From Elusimicrobiota bacterium (GTDB taxonomy: Bacteria > Elusimicrobiota > Elusimicrobia > UBA1565 > UBA9628), in the NCBI GenBank assembly GCA_023249645.1, contig JAHFCF010000016.1:1-58944 (forward strand): DNA of 58,944 bases, read 5' to 3'. The notes beneath the pieces were generated by a model that saw nothing but the letters and a program-made list of their open reading frames with translations, was not told the DNA's origin and made no database searches. The position numbers were made by a program, and so were the translations under genes. How positions within the stretch are numbered: the first letter of the stretch is position 1; each line of letters begins with the position of its first letter. Below are positions 34,061-42,573 of the stretch, in pieces.

Positions 34061-35451
34061 CGGAAACTCTCCGGGACGTCGAGGTTCTCATTGGATCCCA
34101 GCAGCTGGGGAGTCTGGCCGCGGTTGGAGCGCCGCGCCGTTTCCTCGACCTTGGGTTTGACGTAACTGTAGATCTGATTGAGCGAGTTCTTGCCCGCTCC
34201 GTCGTTGAGACTCTTGAGCAGGTAATAGGTGAAGAGGCCGTGCCCTTGGGCTTCCTCTTCGCCGGTGATCTCCTCGGCGCCGGCCGCGGCCAGGACCGAG
34301 ACCTTGCCCATGTCGGCCGCGCTGCCCGCGTCGACGCGCGTCATCAAAGGCCGCGCGCCCTTGGCGAGCACGGAGTGGCCTCCCGCGCCGGAGAAGCATG
34401 AGTCCATGGCCACGATCACCCGCTGGGCCTTGAGCCCGTTGAGCTTCTGGTAGAGCCTCTTGAGGGGATAGCCGGTGTCCGCCAGGTACTGCGGATCGCC
34501 GTCCCACGGCACGAGGTAGGCCTGGTGGCTCTCCGCGTCGGGAGCTCCATGGCCGGAGAAATAAAAGAAGACCTTCGAATCCTCGGTCACGTTGCGCGGC
34601 AGCCAGGATTCCACATAGGACCGGACCGCGTTGCCCGTGGCCTGCGCGTCGGTCAGCGTGATGATGTTCTGTGCGGGATAGCCCAGAGCGCGCAGGTGGG
34701 CGCGCACGGCGTTGGCGTCGCGGCTGGCGAACTCGGCTGGCGGGATGTTCTGGTAGTTCTCGACGCCGACGACGACGGCGTAAGCCTTGGGGTTCTCCGC
34801 AAAAGAGTAGGCGGGCCGGTCCGCGTCGGAATCGAACGTCCGGGCCGGGCGGCTCTCCGGACGCCCGGACTGCGCGCGCGCCAGGCGCTTGGCCTCGAAT
34901 GCCTGCGCGTACTGTCTGAGCTCGGATGACTCCTGGAGCTGCCCGTCGAGCGCGTCGGGGATCTGCGGGGAGAGTTCCGCGAAGGTCGTCTCCGGGGCGG
35001 CCGTGAACAGGGTGCTCCCGGCCGAGGCCTGCGTCCTGACCACGGCGACCGAGCCGTGGCCGGCGTTGTAGAACGAGCTGGTCACGGTCAAGATCTGGGG
35101 GTTGGCGTTGAGCGTGACGTCCAGGCTGGCCACGATGTCGGCCTCCGCCACGCGGGGATCGCTGAGGCTCTTGACCAAAGTGACGCGCTTGAAGTCCTGG
35201 TAGAAGATGCCGAGGATCTCGCGGTACATCGTCTCGGGCTCCTCGCGGTTCTGCTGGCTCAGCGCGGGATCATCGATCGCTTTTCCGCGCTTGACGACCC
35301 GCAGCGCGGGCAGGACCAGCGCCAAAGACAACTTATGGATCGCCGCGCCTTGGCGATCGCGGGAAAAAGGATTGTTGGCCTGCTCGACCTGCGGAGCGGC
35401 GCAGCCGCAGACCAGGACCGCGGCAGCAAGCGCAAGGAACTTCAGCCTCAT
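34057..35451 (-). CDS. Caspase-like (C14) lipoprotein, catalytically intact
   Basis: This 464-residue lipoprotein (AVLVCGCAA) is a full-length paralogue of the next gene. The caspase domain has AYAVVVGVENYQN, VFFYFSGHGAPDA with the catalytic His, and VIVAMDSCFSGAGGHS with the catalytic Cys352. The LVPWDGDPQYLADTG block between them is shared with the paralogue. AGGAGG lies upstream of the ATG, so translation is leadered. Being anchored in an envelope membrane, it would act outside the cytoplasm; targets are unknown. Confidence 0.92.
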   Translation of the reverse strand: MRLKFLALAAAVLVCGCAAPQVEQANNPFSRDRQGAAIHKLSLALVLPALRVVKRGKAIDDPALSQQNREEPETMYREILGIFYQDFKRVTLVKSLSDPRVAEADIVASLDVTLNANPQILTVTSSFYNAGHGSVAVVRTQASAGSTLFTAAPETTFAELSPQIPDALDGQLQESSELRQYAQAFEAKRLARAQSGRPESRPARTFDSDADRPAYSFAENPKAYAVVVGVENYQNIPPAEFASRDANAVRAHLRALGYPAQNIITLTDAQATGNAVRSYVESWLPRNVTEDSKVFFYFSGHGAPDAESHQAYLVPWDGDPQYLADTGYPLKRLYQKLNGLKAQRVIVAMDSCFSGAGGHSVLAKGARPLMTRVDAGSAADMGKVSVLAAAGAEEITGEEEAQGHGLFTYYLLKSLNDGAGKNSLNQIYSYVKPKVEETARRSNRGQTPQLLGSNENLDVPESFR

Positions 35452-35534
35452 GAAACAGACCTCCTAAAACGGCCGATGTACTATACCTTTGATGGCCGCA
35501 AGGCCACAAGCTTCGGATCGGGAAAGACGGAGGA

Positions 35535-36560
35535 TTACTCGCGGTCCCGCGAGAACCGCTCGCGCACCCAGAAAGGCAGAGCAAAAGAGTTTTTTGCCCA
35601 GAACTCAGCATCCCGAGGATGCATGCGACTCAGCGCTTCCTCCCGCTCCCAGAATGGGCGCATCATGTCATTGGCAACCATAAAATCGCTGGCTGCGGAA
35701 TGATACGCCCCTCGCCCGCTCGCCGAAGCGCGCCCCCCCCTTCCCTTGCTCGCCACGAGCCGCCGCTCTTGCGCGGCCATGCGATGATCATCCTCTTGGC
35801 GTTCCAACTCGTCAGAGAGACGCTCTGCGCTGTCCAAATCACGCCGCGCTAAATCCTCCTTGCGCTCCAACCGCCGCATGCGGGAGTCATTCAACTGTCG
35901 ATCATCTTCATCCAAAGAACGATTTTCAGCCTGAAGCGCCTGCTTCTCAGCAGCGATGCGCGCCAGCTCATCTGCATACTCTTTGCGCGCCAAGGCACGC
36001 CGCTGTTCGTTGCGTGAAACAGTGACGACCGCCGTGCCCATGCCGTCATCCACAGGCACGCCCAGAGCCTGGATCATCCTCTCCACCTTCGCCAGCATCT
36101 GAGCGCCTCTTTCTTCTGGGAAAATCGCGGAGGCGCCCTTGGCGACTGTCTGGCCGTGCTGGATAAGAGCTCGCCTATCAGCATTCGGCAAGGAAGAAAA
36201 GAAGGGCGCAGCCAAAACGGTCTTGACGATATCAAGCAGCTTTTCCGCCTGCTCCTGCGTGAGCCGGCCTGTTTGGGCAGCCTGAACAACGCCCTGGATC
36301 GAATCGGTCGCGCCACGATCAGAAGTTGCAGGGATGTCGGGCATCATCATCGTGTTGCGCAGTTGCGGGAAATTCATCCGCCCTGCCAGGTAATGGTCGA
36401 AGTCCTTCTGAACAGAAACAGGCATCGCCGGATGGGACATGAAGGACTGGATCGATGCCCCCAACTGAGAATGGCCGACTCCTGACATCGGTCCTGCCGC
36501 GGCCTGCTGCAAAGAAAACAGACAGAAAACACCCGTAACCAACATAATTTCTTTTCTCAT
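35535..36560 (-). CDS. Secreted coiled-coil protein of the dyad-operator regulon
   Basis: This 341-residue protein has a signal peptide (LVTGVFCLFSLQQAAA). A region with GASIQSFMSHPAMPVS follows, then a long charged helical segment (about residues 190-280, such as ELARIAAEKQALQAE and RMRRLERKEDLARRDLDSA). No family is recognised. TATAAT (36568-36573) ends seven bases before the ATG and no ribosome-binding site is present. It is divergent from 36695-38221 and shares its three operator dyads. Confidence 0.75.
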   Translation of the reverse strand: MRKEIMLVTGVFCLFSLQQAAAGPMSGVGHSQLGASIQSFMSHPAMPVSVQKDFDHYLAGRMNFPQLRNTMMMPDIPATSDRGATDSIQGVVQAAQTGRLTQEQAEKLLDIVKTVLAAPFFSSLPNADRRALIQHGQTVAKGASAIFPEERGAQMLAKVERMIQALGVPVDDGMGTAVVTVSRNEQRRALARKEYADELARIAAEKQALQAENRSLDEDDRQLNDSRMRRLERKEDLARRDLDSAERLSDELERQEDDHRMAAQERRLVASKGRGGRASASGRGAYHSAASDFMVANDMMRPFWEREEALSRMHPRDAEFWAKNSFALPFWVRERFSRDRE

Positions 36561-36567
36561 CTATTCC

Positions 36568-36687
36568 ATTATAAGGTAAGACCCCCATATAAACCATAGG
36601 GCTTTGGGCCCAGTCCCATGCAGCCAAAAGACCTAGGCCCGATTAGGCCCAAAGGCCCCTGACTTTTTTAGGACCATCCCTCATACT
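36568..36687. promoter_or_regulatory. Divergent dyad-operator promoter region
   Basis: Three dyads lie at 36599-36611, 36622-36633 and 36646-36658 (GGCCCAAAGGCCC), spaced 23-24 bp centre to centre. Rightward, the last dyad is followed by exactly 23 bp and CATACT (36682-36687), 7 bp before ATG 36695. Leftward, the first dyad is 24-25 bp from TATAAT (36568-36573), 7 bp before ATG 36560. Confidence 0.75.
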
Positions 36688-36694
36688 GATAACA

Positions 36695-38221
36695 ATGAGA
36701 CAGAAAGTCTCTCGATGCCTGACTGCCGGGGTCCTGCTGCTCAGCCTGGCCGCGCCACTGCGGGCGCAAGTGCACGGCGTGGGCGAGATCAAGGCCTGGC
36801 AACCTTTTAAGACTCCGGCATCCTCGGAACAGCTGCTGGCCCTCAAGGCGCTTGCCACCCTGCCAGGACTGGGCAACCTGGATACGCTCGATGACTCCCC
36901 CTTCGGCCGCCAGCTCGCGACTCCCTGGATCAAGGAACTGAACTTCTATAAGGTCGAGGATTGGCCCGAGCATATCTCCAAAGCCGCCGAAGCCTCCCGC
37001 CCGGTCATCCGGCAAGCGGTCCTGGCCCGGGAAAAGGAGCTGGTGGCCGCGCTGGCCCAGCCCCAGCACGGTTTCAATCAGGGCGACCTGCACGCCGCCG
37101 TGGCGCAGATGGCCCGATTCGGGAGGATCTGCGGCGATGCGGCCATCTCAGAAAGCATCCAGCGCGTCTTCGACATGGCCAATGCCCCGACCCTGGATAA
37201 AGCACGCGCCATGGCCCAGATGTTCATGCTCCTTCAGCAAATAGACATCGCCGGGGAAAAAGAGAAAGGGATCGTCCAGGGCCATGAAGACCCGAGCATC
37301 ACCTCCGGACTCTCTCTCCACTCCGCGCCGGATGCCCATTCCGTCTTGTACCCCCCGGTGCCCCAGGCCTTCCCAGGAGGTCCACTGGCGCTTGACGACT
37401 ACGATATCGAGCTCTTATTCGAGATTCCCGGCGTCATTCAGCTGGAACGGACGCGGCATTCCTTCGCAGAAGACATCACGATCTATTTCAAGGATGAAAA
37501 AAGCAAAGAGTTCGCCAAGAAGAACAACCTGCTGCCTGAACTCTTGGCCGAAAGGCAGGTTTTCAGCGATGTCCTCTCTCCCCTGGAGAGACTCTCCCTG
37601 CTCCTCCGCCCGAGACTGCGGCTGCAAGGCATCGTGCCAGCCTCCCAATATGACCAGCGCATGTCCGAACAGACTGCCAAATACAACGCCGCTCAAGTGA
37701 TCACTCAACATGAATCCCATTGGCTGTCTCTCGGGGATCGTTTTCGCGGACTCGCCTTGATTGCGATGGGGGCCCCCTTCCTACTTGGTTTCGGACCGTA
37801 TTTGCTCCAACAGCCCTGGATGATCGGAGCGATCTTCTCGCTCTGGGTCGGCTTATGGCTTTCCAGCGCCCACTCAAAATCCGTCGGCCTTTCCCTGGGC
37901 CGGTGGGCCGTGCGGCGCGAACTCAACAGATTCCTGCGCCGCCACCGGGCAATCCTCCGGAACGTGCCCGGCATGCTGGATGTGCAGATCGACACATCCT
38001 ACTCCCTCCACCCCGGACGACAGGAGCCGGACATAGCTCCCTACCCCGAACAGCCATTCCTCTATTTCAAGATCGATGATAAGGCCTCGTTCCAAGCCGT
38101 GGCGGAGAGTCTCAGGCGGGCGGTCCCGGAGATACAACGCTTCGAAATCTACATCGTGAAGTCTGATGACTGGCATCACATCTCATGGCGGTCGCAAGTC
38201 TCCCCGGAAGGCCTCGAGTAA
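36695..38221 (+). CDS. Exported membrane protein of the dyad-operator regulon
   Basis: This 508-residue protein has a signal peptide (LTAGVLLLSLAAPLRAQ) and a helical extracytoplasmic region to about residue 345. A hydrophobic pair follows (about 350-395, LALIAMGAPFLLGFGPYLL and WMIGAIFSLWVGLWL), then a basic C-terminal domain with FLYFKIDDKASFQAVAES. No family is recognised. The leaderless promoter lies directly before the ATG. One of two divergent genes controlled from 36561-36694. Confidence 0.75.
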   Translation: MRQKVSRCLTAGVLLLSLAAPLRAQVHGVGEIKAWQPFKTPASSEQLLALKALATLPGLGNLDTLDDSPFGRQLATPWIKELNFYKVEDWPEHISKAAEASRPVIRQAVLAREKELVAALAQPQHGFNQGDLHAAVAQMARFGRICGDAAISESIQRVFDMANAPTLDKARAMAQMFMLLQQIDIAGEKEKGIVQGHEDPSITSGLSLHSAPDAHSVLYPPVPQAFPGGPLALDDYDIELLFEIPGVIQLERTRHSFAEDITIYFKDEKSKEFAKKNNLLPELLAERQVFSDVLSPLERLSLLLRPRLRLQGIVPASQYDQRMSEQTAKYNAAQVITQHESHWLSLGDRFRGLALIAMGAPFLLGFGPYLLQQPWMIGAIFSLWVGLWLSSAHSKSVGLSLGRWAVRRELNRFLRRHRAILRNVPGMLDVQIDTSYSLHPGRQEPDIAPYPEQPFLYFKIDDKASFQAVAESLRRAVPEIQRFEIYIVKSDDWHHISWRSQVSPEGLE

Positions 38222-38239
38222 AGTCCTGGATAACCCGCC

Positions 38240-38269
38240 TTGCATCCCCAGCGCTAAAATCGGGATAAT
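38240..38269 (+). promoter_or_regulatory. Promoter of the acyltransferase gene
   Basis: TTGCAT (38240-38245) and GATAAT (38264-38269) are 18 bp apart, and the ATG follows after six bases. A start site about seven bases after the -10 would make the mRNA leaderless. Unlike the dyad promoters, it has a recognisable -35. Confidence 0.55.
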
Positions 38270-38275
38270 GACCTT

Positions 38276-39169
38276 ATGAACTCGTTCTTGTCGGCCTTCC
38301 TGCGCGTGGTCCTCTTGGGCGCGGGCACAGCCGTCACCTTCCTGCCCCGGTTTTTGGAAATGCGCCTGGGCCGGGTCCTGGGACGATTTCTTCTCGCCAT
38401 CGACTTCAAGCGCTACAAGATCGCGCAGGAGAACATGGCCCGCTGCCTGCCCGAGCTTTCTGATGAAGAGCGCCGCCGGCTCCTCGTTGAGAATTATCGC
38501 CATTACGGCATACTCGCCCTGGAACTCCTGCATTACTTCTCGCCTTTCCGGGGACATTTTTCTGACTACGCCCGCCGGATCGCGGTCCTGGAAGGCTACG
38601 AGAACTGGCAGGCGGCCAATGCCCGCGGCAAGGGCGTGATGTGCATCTCCCTGCACATGGCCAACTGGGAGCTGATGCTGGCCCTGGCCGCGCTGCGCGG
38701 CATCCCCTCGACCCTGGTCACCCGGCATCTCAAGCCCGAGTGGCTGCACAAACGCCTGGAGGCCGAGCGCCTCGCATACGGCTGTCGGTGCGTCTATGCG
38801 CCGAACACCCTGCTGGTCGTTCTGCGGGCCCTGCGCCATGGCGAATCCGTGGGCATCGCCATGGACCAATACATGCACCCTCCCGCGGGAATCCCCGTCA
38901 AATTCTTCGGTGTGGAAGTGGACACGCTCACAGCGCCGACGACCCTGGCGCTGCGGACCGGCGCCGCCCTCCTCCCGGTGACGCAGAAGCGGGAGCCCGA
39001 CGGCCGGGTGCGCATCATCATGTTCCCGGAGATCAAACCCGGACCGGAACAGGACCTGGCGCTGGCCACGGCCCCGCTGATACGCGTGATCGAAGGCATG
39101 ATCCGCGACAACCCCAGCCAGTGGCTCTGGGTCCACAGGCGCTTTAAGAACCTGCGGCAAGCCTCTTGA
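38276..39169 (+). CDS. Lipid A biosynthesis-type acyltransferase (LpxL/HtrB family)
   Basis: This 297-residue membrane-associated acyltransferase has an N-terminal hydrophobic helix (LRVVLLGAGTAVTFLP) and MARCLPELSDEERRRLLVENY. The catalytic HX4E motif is in CISLHMANWELM. Later blocks are IAMDQYMHPPAGIPVKFFG and PSQWLWVHRRFK. The family adds secondary acyl chains to lipid A, so an outer membrane with lipopolysaccharide or a related lipid is likely. The start is leaderless. Confidence 0.9.
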   Translation: MNSFLSAFLRVVLLGAGTAVTFLPRFLEMRLGRVLGRFLLAIDFKRYKIAQENMARCLPELSDEERRRLLVENYRHYGILALELLHYFSPFRGHFSDYARRIAVLEGYENWQAANARGKGVMCISLHMANWELMLALAALRGIPSTLVTRHLKPEWLHKRLEAERLAYGCRCVYAPNTLLVVLRALRHGESVGIAMDQYMHPPAGIPVKFFGVEVDTLTAPTTLALRTGAALLPVTQKREPDGRVRIIMFPEIKPGPEQDLALATAPLIRVIEGMIRDNPSQWLWVHRRFKNLRQAS

Positions 39170-39234
39170 CCCGGCGCGGCAAATCAGGCACAATGGGGCC
39201 TCATTCGCGCACATCATATTAAGGAGAGATCCCC

Positions 39235-39480
39235 ATGGCCAACAGCGCCTTCATGAAGAACCTCACGCCCAGCCCCGAGCTGGCCAAGGTCGTCGGTCCC
39301 CAGCCGCTGCCCCGCACCGAGGTCACCAAGAAGCTCTGGGACTACATCAAGAAGCACAATCTCCAGGACGCGCAGAACCGGCGCAACATCAACGCCGATG
39401 AGACGCTCAAGGCCATCTTCGAAAAACCGACCGTCAACATGTTCGAGATGACCAAGCTGATCGGCAAGCATCTCCGCTAA
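39235..39480 (+). CDS. SWIB/MDM2-domain protein
   Basis: The 81 residues are a bare SWIB domain: LAKVVGPQPLPRTEVTKKLW, YIKKHNLQDAQNRRNINAD and ALKAIF-like DETLKAIFEK, ending in MFEMTKLIGKHL. SWIB domains are best known from eukaryotic chromatin remodellers; stand-alone bacterial copies are found in chlamydiae and several other phyla. AAGGAGAG precedes the ATG. The bacterial role, possibly nucleoid-associated, is not established. Confidence 0.93.
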   Translation: MANSAFMKNLTPSPELAKVVGPQPLPRTEVTKKLWDYIKKHNLQDAQNRRNINADETLKAIFEKPTVNMFEMTKLIGKHLR

Positions 39481-39506
39481 GCACGCTCCGCCCCAGCCGG
39501 ACCGCG

Positions 39507-40250
39507 ATGAAGATATCCTGGCTTCTCATGGTTTGGGGCCTTTGTGCCTGCCCAACGGCTTGTTCTGCCGTGGAGCTTGAGGACATCCACCAGAAGTTCC
39601 CGGCGGCCGAGGTCAAGGAGATCGTCCTAGAAACGATCGACAGCTCCATTGAGATCGCCGCCCTCCCGAAGGACTCCATCGAAGTCGCTGTGTCCTCATC
39701 CAACCGCCAAGCTTTCCATTGGGACATGGACGTCAAAGAGGGGGCTCTGCTGGTCAAGGAGAACAAAAGCACCGAACCGGTCACGGGGCGCAACGAGGAC
39801 TGCCGCGTGGCGGTGAGCCTCTCCACCACAGCCGCTGTCAGGATCCGGAGCGTGTCCGGCAGCGTCAAGATCGCCGGCGTATCCCAGGGCATCTTCGTGG
39901 AAACCGCATCCGGACGCATCGAGGCGGACCTCTCCGGAGGCGACGCCTCGATCAAGACCACCAGCGGCAAGACGCTCCTGAAGGGCCTCTCGGGCGTGCT
40001 GTCCCATCAAGGCATCAGCGGCAGCTTGGACGCGCAATGGTCCAAGGTCCCGGAGACCGGCGAGTCTCTCGTGGGGACCGTCAGCGGGAACATGTACCTG
40101 ACCTTCCCGCCGAAGACAAAGCTCGCCTGGGACTTCCACGGCATGGGCGGCCGCGTCCGGCAGAAGGATTTCGAGAGCGACCCCACCGCCAAATTCTTCG
40201 TGAAAGCGCACAGCCTCTCCGGGAATTTCTCCCTGATCAAAGCCCCCTAG
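39507..40250 (+). CDS. Exported DUF4097-like beta-repeat protein
   Basis: This 247-residue protein has a signal peptide (LLMVWGLCACPTACSA). The repetitive strands (RIRSVSGSVKIAGVSQG, ETASGRIEADLSGGDASI, TTSGKTLLKGLSG and TVSGNMYLTF) have the SG-centred pattern of DUF4097/adhesin-like beta-helix proteins. No enzymatic motif is seen. It follows the SWIB gene by 26 bp. Its stop codon lies at the first operator dyad of the next gene. Confidence 0.8.
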   Translation: MKISWLLMVWGLCACPTACSAVELEDIHQKFPAAEVKEIVLETIDSSIEIAALPKDSIEVAVSSSNRQAFHWDMDVKEGALLVKENKSTEPVTGRNEDCRVAVSLSTTAAVRIRSVSGSVKIAGVSQGIFVETASGRIEADLSGGDASIKTTSGKTLLKGLSGVLSHQGISGSLDAQWSKVPETGESLVGTVSGNMYLTFPPKTKLAWDFHGMGGRVRQKDFESDPTAKFFVKAHSLSGNFSLIKAP

Positions 40251-40338
40251 GCCTTTGGACCTATAGGAGCCTAGGCCTATTGGAGGCTCTCCCTGGAGCC
40301 AAAAGACCCAGGCGCTCCGGCAAGACGAGTGATATACT
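40250..40338 (+). promoter_or_regulatory. Triple-dyad operator and -10 of gene 40354
   Basis: Dyads lie at 40250-40261 (GGCCTTTGGACC), 40274-40285 and 40296-40309 (GAGCCAAAAGACCC), with centres about 24 bp apart. Exactly 23 bp separate the last from TATACT (40333-40338). The ATG is 15 bp after the -10, so here a short leader of about 8-9 nt is expected, with GGAG in front. Confidence 0.72.
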
Positions 40339-40353
40339 GGAGCGAGGCCAGTC

Positions 40354-41952
40354 ATGAACAAGCCCGGGCGTTGCCTGATCCCACTCCTCTCTCTGTTCCT
40401 GGCCGTTCTCCCCAGCCCCGAAGCGACAGCGGGCGCGCACCTGGGGACCGCCATCCATCAGTTCTTGCGAACGCCGGCAGGCATGAACGCCCTCGCCGCC
40501 TACCCGCGTCTCAACGCCATCCAGCCGTTCGCGGATGAGTCCACTCGTCGTCTCGACATGGCCGCTTTAGAGTCGCGCGTCTTGGAGATGGACGGGCTTT
40601 CCTCAGCGGAAAGATTCAACGCGGCCTATCTCCAGGCCTCGCAGGATGTGGAAGCACAATTCCAGGCGCACGCGAAGCAGCTCTGGGAAGATCTCGTCCA
40701 AGGACGCCTGGATAAAGAAGGACTCGCCACTGCCTATCGAGGCATGGTCAAGCGGGAGAGAGCCTGCATGCTCTACAAGGCGAACACGGCCGCGTCAGTG
40801 AAGTTCGTGGGCAACCTCGTTGAAGCCGCGCGCACCGATGACACGATGCAGCAAGCGCAGGCCCTCGCGACTCTATTTTTGGCCAAACACCCCCTCGCCA
40901 TCGCCATCAGCGAGCGGACCGCGCAGACATCGGTCCATCAGTGGTCCGCCCCATGGACATTGCAGCCTTCGCCAAAAATATCCATCCTTCGACCTGAAGA
41001 CCTGAGCGCGGATTCTTCTGAATTCATCCTCCCCCAAGAGACTAAAACAGTCGAAGGGATCATCTCTCGCCTGGTGAGACTCGCGATGGGCGGTCCCTCC
41101 ACGGAACACTGGGCGGCCGTGGGAGATAAGGAGGCCGCCCAAGCCGCTGACGCCGCGGCGCAATTCATCAAACGCAACAATCAGAGGGAGGCTCTCGTCT
41201 GGGAGGCCGACCACATCCAGGGCATTCCAGTACAGGCTGACATCCGCCTGCGCCGGCTCGTCAATGGCGCTGTCGTGGCGCATGTGGATAAATTGAACGG
41301 CGCCTGGCTTGCCAAGCGGATCAAAAAGGCTTTCTCAGACCTTCGGTTCCTGCCGCAAGGCAAGAAGCTCGCCATTCCCAAAGACGACTGGAGCCTGGAG
41401 CGGCATTATGAGGTCATGGAAAGCGCGGCGCCCGGCTGGCGGGCCGAAGCCATCCAGACATTCCAGCAGGAAGCCGTGGCCGACTTCTATCTGCATGCTG
41501 TCCACGTTCGTCCCCACATCGACCATCGCCTCTCCCTCGCGATCTTGGAAGCCTTGAAAAAAAGTCCCGAACGCGGCGTCCAGAGCATCCAGGACCTCAA
41601 GAAAACGATCCAGGGCTTGCCCTACAAATCCTGGAGAGCCCCGGCCCGCAAGCAGGCCATCCTCAAGGCGATCGACGCCAGCCTCGCCCAGACGCAGGAT
41701 GCCCGGTCTCAAACCCTCGCGATGTCCTCCTGGCACAGGATCTCAGTCGATGGGACCAACGCGCTGGAGCTGCAGTTCCAAGCCGACCTCGAATTTTCCA
41801 TCAGCCCTCAAGGCGAGGTGCGCTTATCGATGGCGCGAGAAGCCCGGCCTGCCGAATTCCGGGTGATGCCCGTGGCGGACGACTTGAAGGCCGTGCCGAC
41901 GCAAGCCGCTGTCGATGCCCAGGCGCAGAGGCTGGCGAAGCTGATCGAATAA
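40354..41952 (+). CDS. Secreted protein of the dyad-operator regulon
   Basis: This 532-residue protein has a signal peptide (LIPLLSLFLAVLPSPEATA) and a largely helical mature chain with no recognised domain. Segments include AIHQFLRTPAGMNALAAYP near the start, EADHIQGIPVQADIRLRRL in the middle and ISPQEGEVRLSM-like strands near the end. The early part (GTAIHQFL) resembles the start of the mature 35535-36560 protein (GASIQSFM), a weak hint of common origin. It ends 3 bp before the CCA of the convergent tRNA-Glu. Confidence 0.75.
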   Translation: MNKPGRCLIPLLSLFLAVLPSPEATAGAHLGTAIHQFLRTPAGMNALAAYPRLNAIQPFADESTRRLDMAALESRVLEMDGLSSAERFNAAYLQASQDVEAQFQAHAKQLWEDLVQGRLDKEGLATAYRGMVKRERACMLYKANTAASVKFVGNLVEAARTDDTMQQAQALATLFLAKHPLAIAISERTAQTSVHQWSAPWTLQPSPKISILRPEDLSADSSEFILPQETKTVEGIISRLVRLAMGGPSTEHWAAVGDKEAAQAADAAAQFIKRNNQREALVWEADHIQGIPVQADIRLRRLVNGAVVAHVDKLNGAWLAKRIKKAFSDLRFLPQGKKLAIPKDDWSLERHYEVMESAAPGWRAEAIQTFQQEAVADFYLHAVHVRPHIDHRLSLAILEALKKSPERGVQSIQDLKKTIQGLPYKSWRAPARKQAILKAIDASLAQTQDARSQTLAMSSWHRISVDGTNALELQFQADLEFSISPQGEVRLSMAREARPAEFRVMPVADDLKAVPTQAAVDAQAQRLAKLIE

Positions 41953-41955
41953 AAT

Positions 41956-42032
41956 TGGTGGCGCGTACGGGATTTGAACCCGTGGTCTCTGCCTTGAGAG
42001 GGCAGCGTCCTAGGCCGCTAGACGAACGCGCC
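41956..42032 (-). tRNA. tRNA-Glu (anticodon CTC)
   Basis: On the minus strand GGCGCGT pairs with ACGCGCC as acceptor, followed by A and an encoded CCA. The anticodon stem-loop is CTGCC-CTCTCAA-GGCAG (anticodon CTC), and the T-arm is CGGGTTCAAATCCCG. Length is 77 nt with CCA. A TTC-rich D-arm entry (TTCGTCTAGCGGCCTAGGAC) is typical of tRNA-Glu. Confidence 0.97.
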
Positions 42033-42058
42033 ACGAAAACGAGGGACGAAGGATAGGC

Positions 42059-42090
42059 ATTCTAGCACTTTTGAAAATACTTTCAAAAGT
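42059..42090 (-). promoter_or_regulatory. tRNA-Glu promoter embedded in a 10-bp inverted repeat
   Basis: On the minus strand TTGAAA (42081-42086) and TAGAAT (42059-42064) are 16 bp apart, about 27 bp before the tRNA. The -35 lies within a perfect inverted repeat ACTTTTGAAA-N4-TTTCAAAAGT (42067-42090), which also spans the stop of the upstream gene. The repeat could act as a stem-loop for that gene's mRNA or as a binding site. Confidence 0.5.
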
Positions 42091-42508
42091 ACCAGAGCTT
42101 GAGGCCCAGCTCCGGGACCATCCGCCTCTCCACCGCGCCCGGCAAGGAACGCAGGTATATCTCGCAGGTGGGGTCAGCGATGGCCCGGAAAAGATGCCCG
42201 GCGCGCGCGCTGAAGTCCGTGAGACCCAAGACCGCGTGGGCATGGAGGAAGGCCTGTCCGTCCTCCACGCGGGAGATGTTGGCGGACAGCGAGACGATCT
42301 CCAAAGGCTCCTGATAAGTCTTCCGAAAATAGATCTTCTTCTGCGGATCGAAATAGCCCAGCTCAGCGAGCTCAGCCGCGCCGATGCCGGTCAAAAAGCC
42401 GGCGTAGATCTTTTTCTCGTTCACGAACGCGGTCACGGCGGAGATGATCTCCTCCCCCGGCTTAGCCTTCAGGATGAAGAAGCCCTCTCCCATGTCGCGA
42501 TGATCCAT
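42083..42508 (-). CDS. PPC/DUF296-domain protein
   Basis: This 141-residue protein is a PCC/PPC (DUF296) domain: MGEGFFILKAKPGEEIISAV, KKIYAGFLTGIGAAELAELG and EDGQAFLHAHAVLGLTDFSARAGHL. The His-rich HAHAVLG/GHL motif is the probable metal or substrate site. Such stand-alone bacterial proteins form trimers and are suspected DNA-binding or metabolite-binding proteins; the function is unproven. GGAGG lies five bases before the ATG. Confidence 0.88.
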   Translation of the reverse strand: MDHRDMGEGFFILKAKPGEEIISAVTAFVNEKKIYAGFLTGIGAAELAELGYFDPQKKIYFRKTYQEPLEIVSLSANISRVEDGQAFLHAHAVLGLTDFSARAGHLFRAIADPTCEIYLRSLPGAVERRMVPELGLKLWYF

Positions 42509-42573
42509 AGAATCCTCCGGACCCCATTATGCCAAATTGTGCGATCCGCTAGGATTTGATATCGTGAAAAACC

